Origin: JADFOB01 sp964651325
GTDB lineage: Bacteria; Planctomycetota; Phycisphaerae; UBA1845
Length of the DNA: 31,758 nucleotides
Reading direction: 5' to 3'
Assembly (NCBI GenBank): GCA_964651325.1
Contig: CAZYXP010000012.1
Span: 1-31,758 of the forward strand
In this document: piece after piece, positions 1 to 7,615 of the stretch
Position numbering within the stretch: the stretch's first letter is position 1
How the letters are laid out: each line of letters starts with the position of its first letter
Position numbers and translations under genes: made by a program
The notes under the pieces: model-generated
What the model was told of the DNA's origin: nothing
Databases searched by the model: none
The model's input: the letters and a program-made list of their open reading frames with translations, nothing else

Positions 1-16
1 TGGATAAAGGGCAGGG

Positions 17-1624
17 ATGCTACTACCGAAGACCGAAGCTGAGTTGGACAAGTGCCTCAAGAGCAAGGCATGGCGTCTGAACACGCTCTACACTATCGTC
101 GATGAAGCTGGGCAGAGGGTCCCGTTTAGAGAGCGCCCTAATCCTCAAGCATGGCGCAAGACTCGGCATGGCTTGGATGTCATCTTGAAGGCAAGGCAGC
201 AGGGTTTTTCGAGCGAGATCGCTATCGACATGTTGGACGACTGCCTCTTCACCTCTGATCTTCAGTGTGGGGTTGTGGCGCATACGAAGCTGGATGCCCA
301 AAACATCTTCGAGACGAAGATCAAGCTACCGTACGAAAACCTGCCACCCCACGTCAGGCGGTGGAATCCGGCTGTCGAGCTTGACAAGGGGCATTTGAAG
401 CTGAAAAACGGATCGAGTATCCGCGTAGCGGTCTCGTTTCGGTCGGCTACTACACACAGGCTTCACATTTCAGAGTACGGCAAGATATGCGCTCAGTACC
501 CATCGAGAGCGACAGAGATACAGACGGGCACTTTGCCGAGTGTCCACCCACTGAAGGGTGGGAAGGTGGTGGTAGAGAGTACGGCTGAAGGTGCGGTAGG
601 TCAGTTTTGGGACCTCTGCCAAGAGGCCCAGGCGAGGACGGCTCAGGCCGACAGGGACGGCACGAGCCTCAACCCCCTTGAGTACAGGTTCCACTTCTTT
701 TCGTGGTTTGGCGACGAGGCCAACTGCGTAACGCCGTGGGACGACGTAAGGGTGAGCGATGAGCTTAGGGCCTATTTTGACGAGCTTGAGGGCGGGTTGG
801 GTATCGTCCTGGACGGCTCACAGCGGGCGTGGTATGCTCTTACCAAAGACGGTCCCGGCGGGCTTAGGCAAGAGATGAAGCGAGAGTACCCTTCCACGCC
901 GGAAGAGGCGTTTGAGGCGAGTGTCGAGGGTGCTGTGTACTCACAAGAGTTGGATGAGGCTCGGCGTGAAGGGCGGATCGGCTCTGTACCGTGGACTAAG
1001 GAAGCCCCTGTATACACTTTCTGGGACTTAGGTTACGGCGATGCGACTGTAGTTTTGTACGTCCAATTCATCGGTCAGTGCGTCAATATCATCGAGGGGT
1101 ATGTGCAGACCGGGCGGGGTGCGACGTACCATGCCAAGCAGGTGCTGGCTAAGCCCTATCTCTACCCGCCCAACCCTGAGCGATTCTGCTACATGCCGCA
1201 GGACGTGATGCAGCACGAGAAGGGGTCTGGTCTTATCTTGAAGGACATCTACGAAAACGCCGGTTTAAGGGTAACGCCGGTTGAGTTTCCGCGTGTCAAG
1301 TCGGCGGGGATAGCGGCGGTCCGGGAGATATTCAACAAGACGCATTGGGACTCGCGGAAGTGTGCTGAGGTTCTAAGGGCTTTGGCTTATTACCGTTACG
1401 AATGGCTTGAGGATGGGGCTTGTTTTTCCAAGCTTCCGGTGCACGACTTTGCGAGTCACCCTGCGGACGCTTTACAGACTTTGGCTTTGGCGTATCGCTA
1501 TAACGTGATTGGCGGCAAGGTTTTGGGCGACGCCAGGGCCAACGTAGTGCGGTCTGTCTCGGTGGCAAGGGTACATCCTTTCGACCGTAACGCACCGCGT
1601 AGGCGGCGGTATGTGAATGTCTGA
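17..1624 (+). CDS. terL: Terminase large subunit
   Basis: ATP-driven packaging motor and headful or site-specific nuclease that loads DNA into the prohead through the portal. Seen: an ATPase P-loop variant KARQQGFSS (residues 58-66, the deviant Walker A common in large terminases), a Walker B-like LHISEYGK (about 149-156), a coupling-type VVVESTAEG (about 183-191), and a C-terminal RNase H-like nuclease with FWDLGYGDAT (about 335) and HDFASHPADALQT (about 476-488) supplying acidic metal ligands. At 535 aa the length is normal for the family. An in-frame TAA at 5-7 makes the ATG at 17 the first possible start, preceded by a purine-rich AGGGCAGGG. It heads the rightward late operon; a small terminase, if present, lies upstream of the window. 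The assignment is secure; the packaging type cannot be read from the sequence. Confidence 0.95.
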   Translation: MLLPKTEAELDKCLKSKAWRLNTLYTIVDEAGQRVPFRERPNPQAWRKTRHGLDVILKARQQGFSSEIAIDMLDDCLFTSDLQCGVVAHTKLDAQNIFETKIKLPYENLPPHVRRWNPAVELDKGHLKLKNGSSIRVAVSFRSATTHRLHISEYGKICAQYPSRATEIQTGTLPSVHPLKGGKVVVESTAEGAVGQFWDLCQEAQARTAQADRDGTSLNPLEYRFHFFSWFGDEANCVTPWDDVRVSDELRAYFDELEGGLGIVLDGSQRAWYALTKDGPGGLRQEMKREYPSTPEEAFEASVEGAVYSQELDEARREGRIGSVPWTKEAPVYTFWDLGYGDATVVLYVQFIGQCVNIIEGYVQTGRGATYHAKQVLAKPYLYPPNPERFCYMPQDVMQHEKGSGLILKDIYENAGLRVTPVEFPRVKSAGIAAVREIFNKTHWDSRKCAEVLRALAYYRYEWLEDGACFSKLPVHDFASHPADALQTLALAYRYNVIGGKVLGDARANVVRSVSVARVHPFDRNAPRRRRYVNV

Positions 1625-1861
1625 AGGGGTTGNNNNNNNNNNNNNNNNNNNNNNNNNNNNNNNNNNNNNNNNNNNNNNNNNNNNNNNNNNNNNNNNNNNN
1701 NNNNNNNNNNNNNNNNNNNNNNNNNNNNNNNNCGGGACGAGCATTTGTGGGCTAAGGCCAAGGCTCGCGTGGCCGCCGAGTATCCGAAGGTCAAGCACGG
1801 TTCGGACAGGTATTGGGCTTTGGTCAACGGCACATTTCAGAGCATGAAGGGCAAGAAGTGA
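1617..1861 (+). CDS. Small phage protein interrupted by the assembly gap (partial)
   Basis: An ATG at 1617 overlaps the terminase stop by 8 nt and reads MSEGV before entering the N run. On the right of the gap a convincing coding frame (1733-1861) reads RDEHLWAKAKARVAAEYPKV, then a tail containing DRYWALVNGTFQSMKGKK and a TGA stop. The two flanks are in different frames when the gap is taken as 100 nt, but a 100-N gap is a placeholder of unknown length, so one continuous gene is the simplest reading. The lysine/tryptophan-rich ending (WxKAKxxVxxEY...YWALVNG) resembles the C-termini of small uncharacterised proteins seen near phage terminase and portal genes. No function is assigned. The last 43 codons are well supported; the middle and true length are unknown. 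Confidence 0.6.
1633..1732. other. Assembly gap (100 N)
   Basis: Exactly 100 N. The 24 bases before and the bases after it show no shared sequence, unlike the second gap, so real sequence of unknown length is probably missing here. Confidence 0.97.
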
Positions 1862-2100
1862 ACAATGGTGAGTCTATCATCGTGACTCCGGGCAGCGTAT
1901 TTAGGTCCGGTCAGGTTGCTCAGACCACGCAACTCAAGGTTCGGCGCAGGCCGATAGACTGGGGGTGTAGTTGTGGTGAGCGTGATACGATCATCTTGCC
2001 TTATGCGGTGGGCCGGTTGGTTTGGACTTGTAACAGGTGCAAAACCCGGTATAGAGTGCGTTTCGACCTAAAGAATGGGCAGTTGGATAAGGCGGTATGA
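1858..2100 (+). CDS. Zinc-ribbon-like miniprotein
   Basis: An 80-residue protein, chosen to start at GTG 1858 because that codon overlaps the preceding stop (GTGA) and follows AAGGGCAAG at ribosome-binding distance; a longer ATG start at 1813 would lie wholly inside the previous gene. Two cysteine knuckles, WGCSCGERD (about residues 35-43) and WTCNRCKTRY (about 55-64), separated by about 17 residues form a plausible one-zinc ribbon. A basic stretch (LKVRRRP) precedes the first knuckle. Such small zinc ribbons are frequent in phage late operons and may bind nucleic acid or protein, but no specific role can be stated. It is followed by an ATGA overlap with the next gene, indicating translational coupling. 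Confidence 0.75.
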   Translation: MNNGESIIVTPGSVFRSGQVAQTTQLKVRRRPIDWGCSCGERDTIILPYAVGRLVWTCNRCKTRYRVRFDLKNGQLDKAV

Positions 2101-2546
2101 AAACGAATAGGCGTAGTTTTTTCGGTTTGTTGGCGGCTTTGGCGTTGCCGTGGCGCAAGCCTGAAAGTGCGGGCGGGCGGTCGAAGTCCGGGCACAAGCC
2201 TCGGATGTTGGCTGTTTATGCCAAGCTACATCCTGATTATCGGGGTGGTTCATGCGTATTGGTAACAGCCGAGGACCGCGATTTCTCGTTTGGCGTTCGG
2301 CGTGTGGCGATGGATGTAGGTCGTCTTGCTATACTCTTGGGCAGCATTCCTTTCCTCGGCTATCCGGTTTGTCGATGGATTGATGCGGCTGAGCACGGCC
2401 GATTTTGGCGGGTGGAATGTAATGACATGCTGGATGTTTGGGTAACAGACGGCGTGTCGGCCGACTGGGTTCTATTACGGGATTGCTTGGAGTCGGGGCC
2501 TCATCGGCGTTACGCCGACATGCAGGGGGGATGTCTCTATGGCTGA
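2097..2546 (+). CDS. Protein with a twin-arginine-like leader, function unknown
   Basis: A 149-aa protein starting in an ATGA overlap with the previous stop. The N-terminus MKTNRRSFFGLLAALALPW has the layout of a Tat signal: twin arginine followed by S-F-F and a hydrophobic stretch ending near residue 19, then basic and glycine-rich sequence. The remainder has five cysteines (for example YRGGSCVL, YPVCRW, RDCLES, GGCLYG) and many aromatics, suggesting a small folded domain that could be disulphide-stabilised or metal-binding. I do not recognise a family. Its place between terminase and portal would predict a packaging or head role, which sits oddly with an export leader. The Tat reading is inference: no AxA cleavage site is clear, and the same residues could be a membrane anchor. 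Confidence 0.7.
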   Translation: MKTNRRSFFGLLAALALPWRKPESAGGRSKSGHKPRMLAVYAKLHPDYRGGSCVLVTAEDRDFSFGVRRVAMDVGRLAILLGSIPFLGYPVCRWIDAAEHGRFWRVECNDMLDVWVTDGVSADWVLLRDCLESGPHRRYADMQGGCLYG

Positions 2547-4311
2547 TGCAGCGACGCAGGCGGCGATTTCGGCGGGTCGGACGGCGCAGGAGCAGCGTAG
2601 TTGCGCTCAGCGGATCGAGTTACGTCAGGGTTTGATGGAGCGTGATTCCGAGCGGGGCAACGCGGAGGATTTGTGGGAGGAGGTCATTCGTTATGCCAGG
2701 CCGGATTTGAGTCCGACGCAGGCGGCTGATATGCGGTCCGGTGGGGCGACAGAAAAGGGCGAGAAGCGTGGTGAGTACATTTTTTCGAGCAAGCCTGTAA
2801 CGGCGGCTGAGCAGGCGGCGGACGCATTGGTGGGCAACGTTTTTAGTCGTCGGGGCTGGTTTGGTTACACGTTCCCCGAGGTGGAGTTGAATGAGGTCGA
2901 TGAGGTTCAGGCGTGGTTGCAGGACTGTCGGGACGCGATGACGGATCATTATGAGACCTCGAATTGGCATTCGATGTTACCTGGTTTGGCGTTGGATACT
3001 TTGACGTTGGGCAATCCTTTGGTTTATTGTGGGAATCCTAAGCGGGGGATTGGCAGGCCGTTTTTCAAGCACATCAGTCAGTTGGAGGCATATTGGCAGC
3101 GTGATTACTGGGGCCGATTGATTGCAGTTCACGTATTGTCGGAGATGACGGCTCTTGAGGCGTATGAGAAGTGGGGTGAGGCGTGTAGTGCGGCTTTATG
3201 TCGTGCGGCGTATAGTGAGCCGTTCAAGTCATTTCGTTTCGTTCACGCCGTTTATAAGACCGGTGATTCTCTATTGGAGGGTGTGGATTTACCTTTGGAG
3301 GCGCGTCGTCCGTTTGTGGAGTTTTACATTGAGCGTGGTAGCGACAAGAATCAGTTTTCGGCTCCTACACGGGGTGGTATGATGACGGGGATATTGCAAT
3401 CGGGCGGTTATTGGACACAGCCGTTTGCCGATTGGCCGTATTTTCTCAGGGGCAATGAGACGTATGGTCGGGGTCCGTTGGGGACGGGGATAGGGTCTAT
3501 TAAGCGTTTGCATATTGAGTACCAGTCTGTTTTGGACGCTGCGCAGCGGGAGGCGGCGCAGCCTTTGGTGACGACTGAGAAGAATCGGGCGTTGGATATT
3601 CAGATGCAGGCCGACGGGGTCACGTATGTAGGGGATTTGGATCGTGACGCGATTGTGCCGTTATACAAGCGGCCCGGCAATTATCCATTTGGCAAAGATT
3701 TGGTGGAGCGCAGCGAGGCTGAGATTGAGAAGATGCTTCATCTTCCCTTCTTTTTGATGATGACAATGGCGCAGAAGCAGATGACGATACCGGAGTTTTC
3801 GCATCGCGCCGGGGAGCAAGCTGCGGCTTTGATCGGCCGGATTGGTCTTGTACAGCCTCATTTATTGGAGCCGATTCACGACCGGATGTGGCAGATACAC
3901 GCAGAGGTCGGTCGGTTGCCGCCGCCGCCTCCTATTGTGCAGGATTTGTACTACACGGGCCGGATTTCCGGCAAGGTGATTATTAGGTACACCGGACCGT
4001 TGGCGCGGGCGTATGAGGACAAGAACATTAGGGACCGGGTTTTGGGTCCGTTGGCGACGGTGAATGCGTTGGCGGCGTTTGATCCCGAAGGTGCTTCGGA
4101 CGTGTTGAATGTTCCGGTCGGCGTGGAGCGGGTATTGGACGAGGGCGGTTTTTATCAGGACGCGATACGGGGCGTCAACAGCGAGCAGTTCAAGGCTCGT
4201 CAGAGGATGCGTTTGGTTGCTCAGGCGGCTCAGTTACAGGCTCAGGTGGACAAGGACTCGGCTCAGGCGTCGAAGAGCGGCGCCGAGGCTGAGAAGGTAT
4301 TGAATGGATGA
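2539..4311 (+). CDS. Portal protein (T7-type head-to-tail connector)
   Basis: The dodecameric portal at the unique capsid vertex, through which DNA is packaged and to which the tail attaches. At 590 aa it fits the podovirus head-tail connector family. Recognisable features are the N-terminal RxxLMERDSERGNAEDLWEE helix followed by YARP, the central GNPLVYCGN and YWQRDYWGRL segments, GIGSIKRLHIEYQSVLDAAQ (about residues 317-336), the stem-like EIEKMLHLPFF and AGEQAAALIGRIGLVQPHLL helices, and a polar, alanine/glutamine-rich tail that probably extends into the head. The start at ATG 2539 overlaps the preceding gene by 8 nt, with GGGGGG in front as a Shine-Dalgarno sequence. Identification is firm from overall pattern and position after the terminase. 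Confidence 0.93.
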   Translation: MADAATQAAISAGRTAQEQRSCAQRIELRQGLMERDSERGNAEDLWEEVIRYARPDLSPTQAADMRSGGATEKGEKRGEYIFSSKPVTAAEQAADALVGNVFSRRGWFGYTFPEVELNEVDEVQAWLQDCRDAMTDHYETSNWHSMLPGLALDTLTLGNPLVYCGNPKRGIGRPFFKHISQLEAYWQRDYWGRLIAVHVLSEMTALEAYEKWGEACSAALCRAAYSEPFKSFRFVHAVYKTGDSLLEGVDLPLEARRPFVEFYIERGSDKNQFSAPTRGGMMTGILQSGGYWTQPFADWPYFLRGNETYGRGPLGTGIGSIKRLHIEYQSVLDAAQREAAQPLVTTEKNRALDIQMQADGVTYVGDLDRDAIVPLYKRPGNYPFGKDLVERSEAEIEKMLHLPFFLMMTMAQKQMTIPEFSHRAGEQAAALIGRIGLVQPHLLEPIHDRMWQIHAEVGRLPPPPPIVQDLYYTGRISGKVIIRYTGPLARAYEDKNIRDRVLGPLATVNALAAFDPEGASDVLNVPVGVERVLDEGGFYQDAIRGVNSEQFKARQRMRLVAQAAQLQAQVDKDSAQASKSGAEAEKVLNG

Positions 4312-4570
4312 CGGTCTGCGGCAGAGTATGCAGAAAGTGTTTGCGACGCCTGCCGGTCGGGAGGTTTTTGAGTATTTGGCGGGTCTTGCGAAGCTCAACG
4401 TTTTCGGTCGGATCGAGAATCTGGCGCAGGCTCACACGCACAATGTCATTGCCCGAATGTTTCAGGAGGCGGGCATTGAGTTGGAGCTTGTAAAGGCCGA
4501 ACGGACCGAGGCCAAGGCCAAGCACAGAAGTTTGACGGAAAGGATAGGACATGCCGAAGAGCAGCGCTGA
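4304..4570 (+). CDS. Bbp19-like small head protein
   Basis: An 88-aa, mostly helical protein whose N-terminal half, QKVFATPAGREVFEYLAGL (residues 10-28), matches the recurrent 'FATPxGREVLxxL' pattern of the Bbp19-type small phage proteins that follow the portal in BPP-1-like phages. The C-terminal half is charged and likely helical (ELVKAERTEAKAKHR). The ATG at 4304 overlaps the portal stop by 8 nt and its own end overlaps the scaffold gene by 20 nt, so it is translationally coupled to both. Its function is not established; by position it probably assists portal or prohead assembly. The family call rests on remembered pattern and synteny, not on a database search. Confidence 0.65.
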   Translation: MDDGLRQSMQKVFATPAGREVFEYLAGLAKLNVFGRIENLAQAHTHNVIARMFQEAGIELELVKAERTEAKAKHRSLTERIGHAEEQR

Positions 4571-5351
4571 GTGGGTGCAGGATTACGATTTGGGCGACAT
4601 GTCGGAGGCTGATCTTGAGATTCTTGGTCGGTTTGAGACGCCGGAGGCGGCGTTTAAGAGCATTCCTGAAGCCAGGAAGAAGATTGGCGCTGCGGTTATT
4701 GTCCCGGGCGCCGATACTCCGCCGGCCGAATTGGAGCAGTCGCATCGTGAGATACTTAGGAAGCTAGGTTTGCCGGACGAGAAGGGCACGTATGGTCTGG
4801 ACTCTCTTGTGACCGACGATCTCAAAGCTGTTTTGACCCAGAGCGAGTTGGAGGCTTTACCGAGCGCGGTTGCCAAGGACGAGGCGAAGGCTAAGGAGCT
4901 TGGTCTATTGCCTTGGCAGGCTCGCAAGTTGATTGGCGAGGGGTATGGCGAGCTTGTAGCGCGGCGTCAGGCTGAGCAGCGGGCGTCGGCCGACGCGGCT
5001 GCGGAGGTTGAGAAGGCGTTGGAGAAGGCTTTTGGGGCGCAGAAGGAGGACCGCAAGCAGGCTGCGATTGCGTTTGCTCGGCACATGGACGATACGCTTT
5101 TTGCGGTTGAGAATCAGGGTCTTGCCCCGGAGGTTGTGGCCGAGAAGGGCGGGGTATTGCAGCAGCTTATAAGGCAGTTCAATCACCCCCTATTATGGCG
5201 CTTACATGCGGTGATGTACGATACGCACCTTGGCGAGGGTTCTTTGGAGAGCGGCACGCGGCCCGGCGCCGAGAAGAGCGATTTTGCGCAGCGCTTGGCG
5301 GCGGCGAAGCTGGAGTTCCCGCACACGCCGAGCTTATGGCCGAAGAGATGA
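4551..5351 (+). CDS. Putative scaffolding protein
   Basis: A 266-aa protein, acidic and helical, rich in Ala, Glu, Lys and Gln, lying between the portal and capsid genes where podoviruses encode the prohead scaffold. Residues about 140-175 (RRQAEQRASADAAAEVEKAL and onward) form a strongly predicted coiled coil, followed by HPLLWRLHAVMYDTHLGEG and a short basic tail ending SLWPKR. Basic C-termini that contact the capsid inner surface are typical of scaffolding proteins. No protease motif is visible, so it looks like a plain scaffold rather than a protease-scaffold fusion. The identification is by composition and position; scaffolds diverge too fast to recognise by sequence alone. Confidence 0.75.
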   Translation: MPKSSAEWVQDYDLGDMSEADLEILGRFETPEAAFKSIPEARKKIGAAVIVPGADTPPAELEQSHREILRKLGLPDEKGTYGLDSLVTDDLKAVLTQSELEALPSAVAKDEAKAKELGLLPWQARKLIGEGYGELVARRQAEQRASADAAAEVEKALEKAFGAQKEDRKQAAIAFARHMDDTLFAVENQGLAPEVVAEKGGVLQQLIRQFNHPLLWRLHAVMYDTHLGEGSLESGTRPGAEKSDFAQRLAAAKLEFPHTPSLWPKR

Positions 5352-5572
5352 TGTTGATCTCAACGAAAACCAGATTCAAGGGCGCAAGGGTATGGCTTGA
5401 GGCCGACGAGAAGGGTCCGGCTGAGAAGCTGGATTACGTATCGGGTCTTGGGCCCGTCGATTTAATAAGGGACGAGAAACTCGAAGATGAAGAAATACGA
5501 ACTGGTTGTACACATAACAGACGCTTACCACAACGTCAGGATTCGCGGTCTGTCGGACGAAAAGAAGGTTGA
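5348..5572 (+). CDS. Small hypothetical protein
   Basis: A 74-aa reading frame. ATG 5348 is preferred because it makes the classical ATGA four-base overlap with the scaffold stop; an in-frame ATG at 5336 also exists but has no ribosome-binding site. The first 45 or so residues look protein-like (RFKGARVWLEADEKGPAEKL, then DYVSGLGPVDLIRDEKLEDE). The last 28 or so residues overlap the next gene in another frame and have the Arg/Ser/Gln-rich look of an out-of-frame reading. The true product may therefore end earlier, or a base error may hide a stop. No family is recognised. Confidence 0.5.
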   Translation: MMLISTKTRFKGARVWLEADEKGPAEKLDYVSGLGPVDLIRDEKLEDEEIRTGCTHNRRLPQRQDSRSVGRKEG

Positions 5573-5732
5573 TAGAGCGGTGCGTTCGGCGTGTCGTGAA
5601 GGTGTTTGGGACGGCCTGAAGTTTTTACCGGGCCATCGAGTAGACTATATCGACTTGGTTGAATTAAAGGGCACGAGCGATGGCCAAGACCAAAACAAAG
5701 ACTTCGCAAGTGAAGGTCAGGGTACATCTTAA
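5487..5732 (+). CDS. Small hypothetical protein
   Basis: An 81-aa protein beginning MKKYELVVHITDAYHNVRIR, with alternating hydrophobic residues at the start (YELVVHI) suggesting an opening beta strand, then charged helices (DEKKVDRAVRSACREG) and a second strand-rich part ending in VDYIDLVEL. The last 17 or so residues are polar and overlap the next gene, so they are probably a disordered tail. The first five codons are typical of a genuine start, though the ribosome-binding site (CTCGAAG) is weak. It overlaps its neighbours at both ends as part of a trio of minigenes before the capsid gene. No function is assigned. Confidence 0.6.
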   Translation: MKKYELVVHITDAYHNVRIRGLSDEKKVDRAVRSACREGVWDGLKFLPGHRVDYIDLVELKGTSDGQDQNKDFASEGQGTS

Positions 5733-5859
5733 AAGCGGCGCCTTCGTAGACACGGAAGGCGACGCTCGTACTCTAAATGAAAAGATCGTGAAAGAGGGGG
5801 TCGGCGACGGAAGGACGCACTATCCCCCGCACGAAGTGGCGAAAATCAAAACGCTGTAA
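5680..5859 (+). CDS. Small hypothetical basic protein
   Basis: A 59-aa frame running from ATG 5680 to TAA 5859. It reads MAKTKTKTSQVKVRVHLKSG, then an acidic segment with DTEGDARTLNEKIVKEG and a C-terminus containing HYPPHEVAKIKTL. Natural-looking amino-acid composition, a beta-strand pattern (VKVRVHL) and close packing against the previous gene (53-nt overlap) support it as real. It is the last gene before the 197-nt untranslated leader of the capsid gene. No family is recognised. Confidence 0.6.
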   Translation: MAKTKTKTSQVKVRVHLKSGAFVDTEGDARTLNEKIVKEGVGDGRTHYPPHEVAKIKTL

Positions 5860-6056
5860 GACCCCGTAACAGGCCAACTCTTGCAGCTTATTGGGAATAT
5901 CCGGCCAACCGCTCCGCACGGAGCGCCCCGGTGCTGAGTCCCGAAAGGTAGGGACCGCCTTAAAGCGGGCGTAAAAGCGCCAGGAACCCCGGTCATTGGG
6001 ACCGGCCAACTTCCGACTCTACAATTTGTTTTGTGTTTCGGAAAGGAGGCCATCCA
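5860..6056 (+). promoter_or_regulatory. Hairpin-rich leader upstream of the capsid gene
   Basis: 197 nt without a convincing gene on either strand, the longest non-coding stretch of the rightward operon. It contains GCTCC-GCAC-GGAGC (5911-5924), GTCCC-GAAAGGTA-GGGAC (5938-5955), and CCGGT-CATTGGG-ACCGG (5988-6004). The word GGCCAAC occurs three times (5872, 5903, 6004). The leader ends in a near-perfect Shine-Dalgarno AAAGGAGG seven bases before the capsid ATG. No good sigma70 promoter is visible. The structures could stabilise or process the capsid mRNA, act as a partial terminator, or regulate translation. I could not match it to a known RNA family. Confidence 0.5.
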
Positions 6057-7106
6057 ATGGCCGAACAGGGATTGTCCGACCGCTACTCCGGTGTGACGCT
6101 TGCGGCTTTGCAGAAGGACGAGCGTTTCATCGAGCCGGTCAAGAACCTGACCCGCGAGAATCCTATGATCCGGTACATTCCCGTACACGGCGCCAATGGT
6201 ATGCTCTCGCACACGGGGTCAAGGCAAACGTCACTGCCCACCGCGACGGTCACAAAGCTCGGCGGCTACTGGCCAAGGACTGTGGCGCAGTGGGAGAAGT
6301 TTACCGACGATATTGCGATGTTCCACGACTCGATTGCCGTGCCGCGCGATACGCTAATGAAGGTCGCCGACCCTTTGCGCAAGGCCCGCGCCATCAAGGC
6401 TGCGCACTGGGACGCTCTGGGCCAGAGTTGTGAGAATGCGCTACTTAGTAGCGACAGTTCCGCCGACCCGGAAAAGTTCGATGGTCTGGAAGTGAGGTAC
6501 AAGACGCCCGACAACGCGACGGGTGCGACGTACCATGAGTTGAATCCCGACCCTTCAACGGCGGCCGACTACGGCGTGTACGACGCCGGGGGTACGGGTA
6601 CGGGTGCGAGTGCGGATACCACGTCGATCTGGATACTCCAGCTTGGCGAGGAGAAAGTCACGCTGCGTGTGCCGATGCACGATCCGGCGTTGGGCTTTGA
6701 GTACCTCGATCTCGGCGATCAAAATGTCGAGGCCGACCCGGACGATTCGACGCAACATCGGCTGGAATGGCAGGCGGAGCTCTCTTGGAGTTTCGGTCCG
6801 TCGATTGCCGATCTGCGGGCGGTCGCCAGGATTAGGAACATTGAGACGGCGATTTCCGGCGTCAGTAACTCCACGATTCGTTTGCTCTACCAAGCGATCA
6901 ACGAGGCGTTTCACGGTCCCGAGCCCAAGATGATGTTTGTGCCTCCGAGGATAATGACGCACTTTCTGATCCTCGCTGAGAGCAAGCAGAACATCCAGTG
7001 GTCTGCCGATAATCCGTGGAATATTAGACTTCCCATGTTTGGTGACGTGCCGATCCGTCAGAGTCGGGCTATTACAATCACCGAAGCCGCTGTGGCTGCG
7101 GTTTAG
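6057..7106 (+). CDS. Major capsid protein
   Basis: A 349-aa protein that forms the icosahedral shell. The start at ATG 6057 is fixed by the strong AAAGGAGG seven bases upstream; an in-frame ATG 24 nt earlier would bury that ribosome-binding site. Position (after the scaffold, before the cement protein), size, the strongest ribosome-binding site in the head module and a dedicated leader all fit the capsid gene. Segments such as GYWPRTVAQWEKFTDDIAMF (about residues 71-90), a Gly/Thr-rich loop GGTGTGASADTTS, and the C-terminal FVPPRIMTHFLILAESKQN have the look of a HK97-fold capsid protein. With Bbp19- and Bbp16-like neighbours, the closest known architecture would be BPP-1, whose capsid protein has a rearranged HK97 fold; that is inference from synteny. 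Confidence 0.85.
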   Translation: MAEQGLSDRYSGVTLAALQKDERFIEPVKNLTRENPMIRYIPVHGANGMLSHTGSRQTSLPTATVTKLGGYWPRTVAQWEKFTDDIAMFHDSIAVPRDTLMKVADPLRKARAIKAAHWDALGQSCENALLSSDSSADPEKFDGLEVRYKTPDNATGATYHELNPDPSTAADYGVYDAGGTGTGASADTTSIWILQLGEEKVTLRVPMHDPALGFEYLDLGDQNVEADPDDSTQHRLEWQAELSWSFGPSIADLRAVARIRNIETAISGVSNSTIRLLYQAINEAFHGPEPKMMFVPPRIMTHFLILAESKQNIQWSADNPWNIRLPMFGDVPIRQSRAITITEAAVAAV

Positions 7107-7127
7107 GCACAGGAAAGGAGTTCGACT

Positions 7128-7592
7128 ATGTTGGTTCACAATGCAATCGGCGAGTTTAGTGACGCCCAGGCGATTACGGCTGCTGCGGCGTGTACGAATA
7201 CGCTGGACGTGGAAGTATTGAACAATCGCCTTGGCGTCGGCGGTGAGATGTGGTTGTGCATTCGCACAAACACGGCGCCGACCGACAACGGCGACACGAT
7301 CAGTATTGAGTTGCAGTGCGATTCCACCGTTGCTTTTGGTTCGGCGCGTACCGTACTGATGATTTCCAACGCCGCCGGCGCCGAGATCACGGTGACGGAC
7401 GCGCGATTTGCAACGGCGGGGGCGTGGATTTATCGTGGAACGTTGCCGATGGAATGCAACGAGCGTCACGTGCGGTTGTACTACAACAACACGACCAGTA
7501 ACGGCACGATCACGTTGGACGCATGGATTTCCAACGGTCCTCCGCCGAGCGACCGGGCGCAGGTTTGGGCGACGAACGTGGGCACGCCATAA
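7128..7592 (+). CDS. Bbp16-like capsid cement protein
   Basis: A 154-aa beta-rich protein directly after the capsid gene, preceded by GGAAAGGAG at ideal spacing. The opening FSDAQAITAAAACTNTLDVE (residues 10-29), then RLGVGGEMWLCIRTNT and a run of strands ending in TITLDAWISNG, follow the pattern of the Bbp16 capsid cement family, jellyroll-type proteins that clamp capsid subunits from outside. The length agrees with the family. It has no signal peptide, unlike the next gene. By analogy with BPP-1 it stabilises the expanded head. Confidence 0.82.
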   Translation: MLVHNAIGEFSDAQAITAAAACTNTLDVEVLNNRLGVGGEMWLCIRTNTAPTDNGDTISIELQCDSTVAFGSARTVLMISNAAGAEITVTDARFATAGAWIYRGTLPMECNERHVRLYYNNTTSNGTITLDAWISNGPPPSDRAQVWATNVGTP

Positions 7593-7615
7593 CGAAAGAA
7601 AGAAGGTGTACGGAC

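Noticed and set aside
5860..6056. tRNA, hammerhead or known riboswitch
   Set aside because: No T-loop or cloverleaf and no hammerhead core (CTGATGA...GAAA) could be built; only generic hairpins are supported.
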